Positions 1 to 4,107 of a DNA stretch of 6,022 nt are shown here, one piece after another. This DNA is from DAOTUL01 sp034437435 (GTDB taxonomy: Bacteria > Chloroflexota > Anaerolineae > Aggregatilineales > Phototrophicaceae): the NCBI GenBank assembly GCA_964417785.1, contig CAYQJO010000257.1, forward strand, positions 1 through 6,022, given 5' to 3'. The first letter of the stretch is position 1. Every line of letters starts with the position of its first letter. The position numbers and the translations under genes are program-made. Below the pieces are notes generated by a model, which did no database searches, was not told the origin of the DNA, and saw only the letters and a program-made list of their open reading frames with translations.

Positions 1-230
1 ACACTTTCGGGACACGCTGCCAGCGTCGGAGAGAACCCTTAGCTTGCCGTCCCACAAGGACCCTAGAAGACCGCTCCCCGGCGTTGTGATGTGGCGGCTG
101 TCGTAAAAACATTGCGCCACGAGCGCCTTAGCAAGCGAACGGCCTGTTCCGGGATCACCAGACCGTCAAGCCAGCGGTGGCCGATCTGTTCCGGCGGCTG
201 AATCGACAACCCGTAACTGCGTAATAGGCC
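1..230. other. No supported gene (left edge, 230 bases)
   Basis: No gene can be defended here. A minus-strand frame is open from 362 to 63, and its final part after 230 reads IQPPEQIGHRWLDGLVIPEQ and AVRLLRRSW, which looks somewhat protein-like, but it passes through the recombinase gene in another frame and matches no family I know. It may be an eroded gene remnant. No tRNA or other RNA is seen. Confidence 0.3.
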
Positions 231-260
231 AATGGGTGCGCCATATCCGGCGCACCCGTT
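231..260 (-). terminator. Perfect hairpin abutting the recombinase stop codon
   Basis: GGGTGCGCC (234-242) and GGCGCACCC (249-257) form a perfect nine-base stem around a six-base loop, extended to twelve by a wobble and two A-T pairs. It starts within the TAA (261-259) of the recombinase gene. No T-run follows on the minus strand, so it may be a non-classical terminator, an mRNA 3' stabiliser or a recombination site. Confidence 0.5.
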
Positions 261-930
261 ATTGACGGTCTCTGAAGGTCTGTTGACGCTGCGCTTTTCT
301 CTGTTGCGCCTCGTCCAGCAACTTCCGTGTCTGGATATAGTAATGCAGACTGGATGGATCACCGTACTGCAAGTGATCCAACGCGATCTTGCGTGCGGAC
401 ACTCCCAGGCTCAGCAGTTCCACAATCCGGTCGCGGTCACGGTCAAACTGGCTGGCCTGCATCGTCCCCTTCGGCTTACCCAGTGTTACCCCCTGGGCTT
501 TCTTGGCTGCCAGCGCCTCTTTGGTCCGCCGACTGATCATCGACCGCTCCATCTGGGCGAACAACGACAGCATGGTAATCATGGTGATGGATTGAATGTC
601 ATCCTGATCTTTGTTCAAAGTGAGGTTCTGTTTGAGGATCACAATGGTGATGTCATTGGCAACCAGTTCATCAATCAGGGTAATGACTTCACCGGTGCTG
701 CGTCCCAGACGGCTGAGTTCTGTGACGAGCAGGGTATCTCCGGCTGTGATCTTTTCCAGCAGTTCTTCTATGCGCCGATCTCGACGGCTCTTGCGTGATG
801 AGATGGAGATCTCGATGAAGTCATCGATGCGGACATCGTGACGACGAGCATATTCCAGGATTTCCAGTTTCTGGTTGTTGAGGTCTTGTTTGTCGGTCGA
901 TGTCCGAAGATAAGCCAAAGTCTTGCACAT
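259..930 (-). CDS. Resolvase/invertase-family serine recombinase
   Basis: A 223-residue small serine recombinase (resolvase/DNA invertase type). The N-terminal catalytic domain begins KTLAYLRTSTDKQDLNNQ, with Ser11 as nucleophile and Arg9 beside it, followed by LLVTELSRLGRSTGEVI (67-83), which holds the active-site arginines, and the AQMERSMISRRTKEAL segment (125-140) leading into the long dimer helix. The C-terminal region (about 145-205) has the GKPKG hinge and a helix-turn-helix (VSARKIALDHLQYGDPSSLH) for site binding. It catalyses strand exchange by double-strand cleavage, typically resolving cointegrates or inverting segments. I chose ATG 930 because it puts the serine at 11, as in the family; ATG 957 and GTG 966 are in frame but add an atypical leader. 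Shine-Dalgarno signal is weak for all. The tail rich in Gln and Arg is slightly longer than in gamma-delta resolvase. Partner transposase is not seen in the window. Confidence 0.93.
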   Translation of the reverse strand: MCKTLAYLRTSTDKQDLNNQKLEILEYARRHDVRIDDFIEISISSRKSRRDRRIEELLEKITAGDTLLVTELSRLGRSTGEVITLIDELVANDITIVILKQNLTLNKDQDDIQSITMITMLSLFAQMERSMISRRTKEALAAKKAQGVTLGKPKGTMQASQFDRDRDRIVELLSLGVSARKIALDHLQYGDPSSLHYYIQTRKLLDEAQQRKAQRQQTFRDRQ

Positions 931-977
931 GGTTGAAGATAACCTGTAATTGCCCATAATATCCACTACAACTATGG

Positions 978-1006
978 ACTATACGGCATTCTTTCATCCA
1001 TCACAA
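978..1006 (-). promoter_or_regulatory. Promoter of the serine recombinase gene
   Basis: On the minus strand -35 TTGTGA (1006-1001, four of six matches) and -10 TATAGT (983-978, five of six) are separated by exactly 17 bases. Transcription should begin near 971, leaving a leader of about 40 bases to the ATG at 930. The recombinase is therefore expressed independently of the TA pair. The 1007-1046 stretch shows nothing else. Confidence 0.65.
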
Positions 1007-1046
1007 CAACCAGCTTAAACGATCCTTTTCTTCCAACAGATACCGC

Positions 1047-1472
1047 TCACTCCGAGCGCAGCTTCTGGAGCAGATCGCCCGGCGTGACAACGATCAAGCC
1101 GGTTCGTTGTGGTACCTCCGGATTCTTCAGCAGGTGCTTCTGGTCGTGCGTCAATACATATTGACATCCACCAGCCAACGCCGCCGCGACCACGGGTGCG
1201 TCTTTCAGTTCCGTGTATGCCGCCGCTGCTTTCACAGATGCAGCATCAACCTCGACGATATCCAGCGCCAACAGATCAACCAGCATTGCCACCACACCGA
1301 CATTTTCCGGCGATTTCCGCCGCAGGTTGTTGTGGGTTTCATCCAGAACGTACTCACTGACCACCAGTTGAAGCTCACCTCGTGTATGGCGCTTAAGCAG
1401 TTCACGCGCTCCACCAGTGGCTGAGTGGATGGCGGCAAACAAGACGCTGGAATCAACAAAGGCTCTGATCAT
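1047..1472 (-). CDS. PIN-domain toxin (putative ribonuclease), partner of the AbrB antitoxin
   Basis: A 141-residue single PIN domain with all expected acidic positions: Asp7 in FVDSSVLFAA, Glu45 in YVLDETHNNL, Asp91 in LKDAPVVAAAL and Asp110 in VLTHDQKHLL. The pattern fits the PIN_3 type (PF13470/COG1569-like) rather than the classical VapC of the neighbouring damaged locus, so the two TA systems are not recent duplicates. Such enzymes cut RNA with Mg or Mn ions when freed from their antitoxin. The ATG overlaps the antitoxin TGA by four bases. The C-terminus ends at a TGA (1049-1047) lying within a small stem CGCTC/GAGCG (1044-1058) without T-run. The frame is intact and the length is normal, so the system is probably functional. 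Target RNA cannot be told from sequence. Confidence 0.9.
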   Translation of the reverse strand: MIRAFVDSSVLFAAIHSATGGARELLKRHTRGELQLVVSEYVLDETHNNLRRKSPENVGVVAMLVDLLALDIVEVDAASVKAAAAYTELKDAPVVAAALAGGCQYVLTHDQKHLLKNPEVPQRTGLIVVTPGDLLQKLRSE

Positions 1473-1756
1473 GCTTCTGGGTCAATATCGTAGTGCTTCT
1501 TGAGCAGTTCGTCGCGTAGTTCGCGTCCGCTTTCAATCAACTCATCGAGAGTGACACCTTTGGCGCGTAAGTCATCGCCGATGGTGTCTAACAACTTCTC
1601 GATCAAGGCTTCGCGGGTACTGATGAGTAATCCTTCATCGGTCTCGATGAAACTGATCTCATCCCCAGGCTCGAGACCGTATTTCTTGCGGAAGTCAGCC
1701 GGAAGTGTAACCGATCCACTTTCCTGGATGACGTATTTCTTGCGTGCCATTTCCAT
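1469..1756 (-). CDS. AbrB/SpoVT-type antitoxin of an intact TA pair
   Basis: A 95-residue protein with an N-terminal swapped-hairpin AbrB fold (about 5-50): RKKYVIQESGSVTLPADFRK, then YGLEPGDEISF and LLISTREAL. The helical, acidic C-terminal part (51-95, with EKLLDTIGDDL and ELIESGRELRDELLKKHYD) would wrap around and inhibit the toxin. It acts in the cytoplasm as antitoxin and, by family rule, as DNA-binding autorepressor. Two starts are possible: ATG 1756 (four bases after GGAG at 1764-1761) and ATG 1750 (ten bases after, giving 93 residues); spacing does not settle it. Its TGA overlaps the toxin ATG (ATGA, 1472-1469), so the two are coupled. The extended -10 promoter and the CCATAA/TTATGG palindrome lie directly upstream. 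Confidence 0.9.
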   Translation of the reverse strand: MEMARKKYVIQESGSVTLPADFRKKYGLEPGDEISFIETDEGLLISTREALIEKLLDTIGDDLRAKGVTLDELIESGRELRDELLKKHYDIDPEA

Positions 1757-1769
1757 ATCGCTCCAACTG

Positions 1770-1790
1770 CCATAAATTATGGTTTTATGG
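1770..1790. promoter_or_regulatory. Palindromic operator candidate for antitoxin autoregulation
   Basis: CCATAA-A-TTATGG (1770-1782) is a perfect palindrome with a one-base centre, and a third half-site TTATGG follows at 1785-1790. It spans the predicted transcription start, between the -10 and the ribosome site GGAG (1764-1761). AbrB-type antitoxins normally repress their own operon with the toxin, so this is the natural binding site; the assignment is inference. Confidence 0.6.
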
Positions 1791-1791
1791 A

Positions 1792-1840
1792 ATTATATCA
1801 CACAGACGACATTCACACCTCACTTTTTTCTTTCTTTTTT
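1792..1840 (-). promoter_or_regulatory. Extended -10 promoter with UP-like A-tracts for the AbrB/PIN operon
   Basis: TGATATAAT (1800-1792, minus strand) is a perfect extended -10 (TGn plus TATAAT). No good -35 hexamer is found at 16-18 bases, but A-tracts (minus strand of the T-runs 1824-1829, 1831-1833 and 1835-1840) fall at about -39 to -55, where an UP element would bind the RNA polymerase alpha subunit. Predicted start is near 1785. Confidence 0.7.
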
Positions 1841-1856
1841 GCGCAATCATTTATCC

Positions 1857-1930
1857 GCCAGCCGATTACAAGCCCAGGAGGTCAAGGCCTTCAGAGCGAA
1901 GCGTGCCTTGACGGACGGGGCGCGGCTGGC
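1857..1930. repeat. 74-base imperfect palindrome, nested hairpin
   Basis: The outer arms GCCAGCCG (1857-1864) and CGGCTGGC (1923-1930) are perfect complements. Inside them GTCAAGGC (1881-1888) and GCCTTGAC (1905-1912) pair perfectly, and CTTC (1889-1892) with GAAG (1898-1901) continues that stem past a three-base bulge to a five-base loop; CCC/GGG at 1873-1875 and 1917-1919 may add a further step. A small hairpin CCTG-TCC-CAGG follows at 1933-1943. This lies in the 346-base stretch without a gene between 1757 and 2102. It could be a dispersed palindromic (REP-like) repeat, a transposon end or a structured RNA; the sequence does not decide which. Confidence 0.6.
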
Positions 1931-1944
1931 ATCCTGTCCCAGGC

Positions 1945-1962
1945 AAAAAAGAGGCGTTCCTC
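1945..1962 (-). terminator. Weak terminator candidate on the minus strand
   Basis: On the minus strand GAGG-AACG-CCTC (1962-1951) is directly followed by six T (1950-1945). The stem is only four base pairs, but the U-run is immediate. It would end transcripts coming from the orphan antitoxin-like gene. Confidence 0.35.
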
Positions 1963-2021
1963 ACGGTTATGCAATTGATCGATGGTGCTGCCCTTACCAA
2001 AGTGCTTGTGGTTATTGAGAG

Positions 2022-2056
2022 CAGTTCAGCCGGACAAGCAAGGAATAGCTGAACTG
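2022..2056. repeat. Perfect nine-base inverted repeat
   Basis: CAGTTCAGC (2022-2030) and GCTGAACTG (2048-2056) are perfect complements around a 17-base loop. The last base is shared with the stem of the terminator-like hairpin that follows, so the two structures sit back to back, as in structured RNAs or complex terminators. Confidence 0.55.
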
Positions 2057-2091
2057 ACCCGCGAATGAAGTTGGCGGGTCGGATGTTTTTT
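2056..2091 (+). terminator. Possible intrinsic terminator on the plus strand
   Basis: GACCCGC (2056-2062) pairs perfectly with GCGGGTC (2074-2080) around an 11-base loop, followed after five bases by T6 (2086-2091). The gap between stem and T-run is longer than ideal. No plus-strand gene is recognised upstream, so it would end either read-through or an unannotated RNA. On the minus strand the T-run would precede the stem, so it does not serve the antitoxin-like gene. Confidence 0.45.
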
Positions 2092-2102
2092 GCTTCAAGG
2101 AA

Positions 2103-2330
2103 TTAGCTTAGGATCTCGCGGCTGCGCTCTGAAGTGTCAGTTTGTCCGGATGAAAAAGCCATTCTCTCAGCCGCTTCCAACAACCGATCAGCGCGTCCTG
2201 GTATGGTACTCATCTCCGCCGAGTTGTGCATGGTCGCATCTCCTACAAGATACTGCACCAATTTCTGTCGATCTGCGATGTTGAGCGCATCGATGAGTTG
2301 AAGCAATTTATGGAGTTCGTTGGTTGCCAT
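2103..2330 (-). CDS. Orphan antitoxin-like small protein
   Basis: A 75-residue frame from ATG 2330: MATNELHKLLQLIDALNIAD, a helical N-terminus, a middle that looks flexible, and an end TDTSERSREILS. The closing SERSREIL pattern resembles the C-terminal toxin-binding tail of several VapB/ParD-like antitoxins, but I cannot name the family. The frame is also open upstream to a GTG at 2393, three bases after the PIN stop, so a 96-residue product is possible; neither start has a clear Shine-Dalgarno sequence. It would be the third gene of the damaged TA transcription unit. No toxin follows it: the next 330 bases on this strand hold only structured sequence. It may be the remnant of a second TA pair that lost its toxin, or a spurious frame. 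Confidence 0.45.
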   Translation of the reverse strand: MATNELHKLLQLIDALNIADRQKLVQYLVGDATMHNSAEMSTIPGRADRLLEAAERMAFSSGQTDTSERSREILS

Positions 2331-2396
2331 AAGTTCGGTGTCTCTGGTCGGTTGCGAGTACATCATAGCCAGAAATGCTTCGTTACCTGTCACAAC

Positions 2397-2773
2397 CTAA
2401 TAGGGTCGCTGTGCCAATGTGCCAAGGAGTGGGACAAAATGTTTCTGATTCCTGGTGTAAAGCGGCACCTGCAAGCGAGATGCTGTCGCAGCGATCAGGC
2501 TATCCAGCGCATCGACGTTATGTGACAACTGCACTCTCAGTAAGGCTTCTACTGCCCAGGCAACATCGGCGGCTGTAACTGGAACCTGTGTGAAATCAGG
2601 AGCTTGACTGCGGCCTGTTGCTTGGCCTTGTTTTGCGCTCCTTGTATCACTTCAAGCCACACATATTGGGTCACACCGACCTCATCCGTGATCGTTTGCA
2701 GCCATTGATGCGCCTCGGGGAAACCACGTACCAGATCAATGATGATTGATGTATCGACTAAACTGTTTACCAC
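2397..2773 (-). pseudogene. PIN-domain (VapC-like) toxin, split by a one-base frameshift
   Basis: The frame from GTG at 2773 reads VVNSLVDTSIIIDLVRGFPE, with YVWLEVIQGAQ further on, carrying the first Asp and the Glu of a PIN nuclease, then breaks near 2598 and ends early at 2551-2549. From about 2597 a neighbouring frame continues the same fold: FTQVPVTAADVAWAVEALL, then SHNVDALDSLIAATASRL with the next acidic residues, then VPLYTRNQKHFVPL and a stop at 2399-2397. Adding one base near CTGATTTC gives a 125-residue protein, the usual VapC length. PIN toxins are Mg-dependent ribonucleases, often cutting tRNA or rRNA. The start was chosen because AGGA lies ten bases ahead and because it overlaps the antitoxin stop (CAGTGGTAA), the normal coupling. 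As read it is inactive unless frameshifting or a sequencing error is involved; a short T-run lies at the break. The fourth acidic site is Asn (TRNQKHF), which occurs in this subfamily. Confidence 0.85.
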
Positions 2774-3048
2774 TGATATTTGTTCCTGCGTTTTGCTCTT
2801 TGTTGTTCCAGCCACTCGACGCTATCGGTAATTCCTTCGTCGCGCCAACTGCCAATCACCCCGGATGCCAGATGTTTTTCAACGATTTGCTTGCCCGTGA
2901 GCGGCGGCTTGGGTTTGAGTAATGCTTCCAGTTCTTCATCCGTCCATGTTTCACTGTCTGGTATGTCCAGCGTGTGACCGTAATTGTTCAGCAGCCACGC
3001 CAGCAGTTCATCAACACTCTTCTGCGCCCGCCTGGACAACTCAGTCAA
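2767..3048 (-). CDS. Antitoxin-like protein of a PIN-type TA pair, N-terminus probably frameshifted
   Basis: The continuous frame begins at TTG 3048 and encodes 93 residues: a helical N-terminus (ELSRRAQKSVDELLAWLLNN), an acidic middle (IPDSETWTDEELEALLKPKP) and a basic tail (WLEQQRAKRRNKYQW). That layout fits a VapB-like antitoxin, and its stop overlaps the PIN toxin start by seven bases, as expected for such pairs. A better start lies upstream in another frame: AAGG at 3097-3094 then ATG at 3088/3085, reading MMAKLE before running to an early TGA. Removing the single base at 3070 joins this to LAKTAEQLTELS and restores a protein of 106 residues. The frame used here has a TAG at 3075-3073, so it cannot reach that ATG as it stands. 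The intact product may therefore be made poorly or not at all. Family assignment rests mainly on context. Confidence 0.6.
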   Translation of the reverse strand: MTELSRRAQKSVDELLAWLLNNYGHTLDIPDSETWTDEELEALLKPKPPLTGKQIVEKHLASGVIGSWRDEGITDSVEWLEQQRAKRRNKYQW

Positions 3049-3113
3049 CTGCTCCGCTGTCTTTGCTAATCTCTAGCTTTGCCATCATGGATACCTTGTT
3101 CATACTGCCTTCA

Positions 3114-3119
3114 ATTATA
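3114..3119 (-). promoter_or_regulatory. Consensus -10 box ahead of the damaged TA unit
   Basis: TATAAT reads on the minus strand at 3119-3114, directly after the stop codon of the upstream gene at 3120. A TTGTTC with three matches to the -35 consensus lies 15 bases further up, inside the end of that gene; the spacing is short. Transcription from about 3107 would give a short leader. AAGG at 3097-3094 would serve as ribosome site for an ATG at 3088 or 3085, not for the TTG that opens the intact frame. Confidence 0.5.
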
Positions 3120-3617
3120 CTACACCGGATCATCGAACAACCCATCTGGCAGATCCTCCATCTCAGCAATGGCCCCATCCTCATCGGTCAGATCAGCCAG
3201 CATTTCATACAGTCTGGCCCGTTGGGACTGTTGTACATCCTGGATGTAGGGTGCGATGTCCTCCAGGCGCTGCTGTAAGCGCTCCTGCGCGTCTTCTTTT
3301 TCCAGCACCTGCTTCATCCCGGATGGATGGGCATTCGCTCGATACCAATACCATTCCTGGGTTATCCAGCGCTCTCGGTGTTCGTGGTAGCCTTGACCAT
3401 AAAACGTCACCGGCTGTCTGCCCTGGGGTGTGTCTCGACTGGCAGTCACAAACAGAAACTCGCCGTAGTTGTTGTAAGAGACCTCGATCTTGTGGATGGC
3501 TGTCTGCTCATCGGCAAACAGTTCCTGAAACCGTTCATGGCTGATGCGGTAGAAAAGCGCCTCGCTCTCAGTGAAGCCGAACCCTTCATCGAGTCGTCGC
3601 GGGGCTTCCTTGCTCAT
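3120..3617 (-). CDS. Hypothetical acidic protein, 165 residues, last gene of the operon
   Basis: No family recognised. The start is ATG at 3617, sharing its A with the TGA of the DUF2958 gene (TGATG), with a GGCGGGGG stretch just ahead; a TTG one codon upstream is less likely. The N-terminal two thirds look globular, with aromatic-rich segments (EALFYRISHERFQELF, GEFLFVTASR, RWITQEWYWYR), suggesting a mixed alpha/beta domain. The C-terminal third is a charged helix (EKEDAQERLQQRLEDIAPYIQDV, broken by the usual limits here) ending in the very acidic tail EMEDLPDGLFDDPV. No signal peptide, membrane segment or metal motif is seen. The coupling suggests it works with the DUF2958 protein. An acidic tail in a mobile element could fit antirestriction or DNA mimicry, but that is only a guess. 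Confidence 0.8.
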   Translation of the reverse strand: MSKEAPRRLDEGFGFTESEALFYRISHERFQELFADEQTAIHKIEVSYNNYGEFLFVTASRDTPQGRQPVTFYGQGYHEHRERWITQEWYWYRANAHPSGMKQVLEKEDAQERLQQRLEDIAPYIQDVQQSQRARLYEMLADLTDEDGAIAEMEDLPDGLFDDPV

Positions 3618-4072
3618 CAACCCCCGCCGCGCAGTTTGTTATGCAATTCCTGAAGCTCAGCCAGTGTTTTGGGTTCGTAGTACAAGTCACGCTCCACCGG
3701 TAATCCGAGCGGTCCTTGCAGGTTCTCTAATTCAGACAGTGAAAAGTACCCAAGCTCGATCTCATAGCCGGAGACCAGACCGAAAAACAGGAAATCTACC
3801 TTCTCCTCGTCGGTGTCATACAGCCCGTTTTCATCCACCGGCGACCCTTCTGAGGCATACCACGTCCAACTTGAATCCGGGGTAAAGTACTTGACCTGCG
3901 CTACTGCATGGAGGTCCAGATATTCTCTGGAATAAAGCATGGGCAATCTGGCTTTGATTTCATCGTCCAGCAGGTCCATGCCCCGGATCTGATTGAGCCA
4001 ATCCCGTCTGGTTTTTCCTGGGGATACCTGGTCTGGCTCAGGTGGGGTTGGACGATGATCGTTTTCTTTCAT
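3617..4072 (-). CDS. DUF2958 domain protein
   Basis: A 151-residue protein with a disordered, Pro-rich and charged N-terminus (1-25) followed by a clear DUF2958 domain (PF11171, about 32-138). The family signature appears in order: LLDDEIKARLPMLYS at 34-48, VKYFTPDSSWTWYASEGSP at 60-78, DFLFFGLV at 93-100, ELGYFSLSEL at 106-115 and GLPVERDLYYEPKTL at 123-137. DUF2958 proteins are small cytoplasmic proteins common on plasmids and integrative elements, often near DNA methylase, ParB-like or antirestriction genes; their biochemical role is not established. The ATG at 4072 lies 35 bases after the sigma-like gene, without an obvious Shine-Dalgarno. The TGA overlaps the next ATG by one base (TGATG at 3619-3615), so the two are translationally coupled. 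Confidence 0.92.
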   Translation of the reverse strand: MKENDHRPTPPEPDQVSPGKTRRDWLNQIRGMDLLDDEIKARLPMLYSREYLDLHAVAQVKYFTPDSSWTWYASEGSPVDENGLYDTDEEKVDFLFFGLVSGYEIELGYFSLSELENLQGPLGLPVERDLYYEPKTLAELQELHNKLRGGG

Positions 4073-4076
4073 TGTG

Positions 4077-4105
4077 AGGGTAGTTTATCAAATGCCCCCT
4101 ACCCT
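4077..4105 (-). promoter_or_regulatory. Hairpin just ahead of the DUF2958 start codon
   Basis: AGGGTAG and CTACCCT (4077-4083 and 4099-4105) form a perfect seven-base stem with a 15-base loop in the 35-base gap before the ATG at 4072. The stem ends four bases from the start codon. No Shine-Dalgarno sequence is seen there, so it could limit entry of ribosomes or mark an mRNA processing site. There is no T-run, so it is not a terminator. Confidence 0.35.
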
Positions 4106-4107
4106 GT

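Noticed and set aside
63..362. Minus-strand frame of 99 residues at the left edge
   Set aside because: Its first third overlaps the recombinase in another frame and no family is recognised; kept only as a note for the 1-230 stretch.
232..798. Long plus-strand open frame of 188 residues
   Set aside because: It lies fully antisense to the recombinase, whose catalytic motifs are unmistakable; the translation has no recognisable domain.
955..980. CCATA...TATGG arms near the recombinase promoter as its crossover site
   Set aside because: Only five-base arms with a long spacer, well within chance; no second site was found.
1779..2018. Plus-strand frame across the intergenic region
   Set aside because: It runs through the operator, the A/T tracts and the long palindrome; the protein is compositionally odd and has no domain.
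3120..3620. TTG at 3620 as start of the acidic protein
   Set aside because: The adjacent ATG at 3617 forms the standard TGATG coupling with the upstream stop, which is the better choice.
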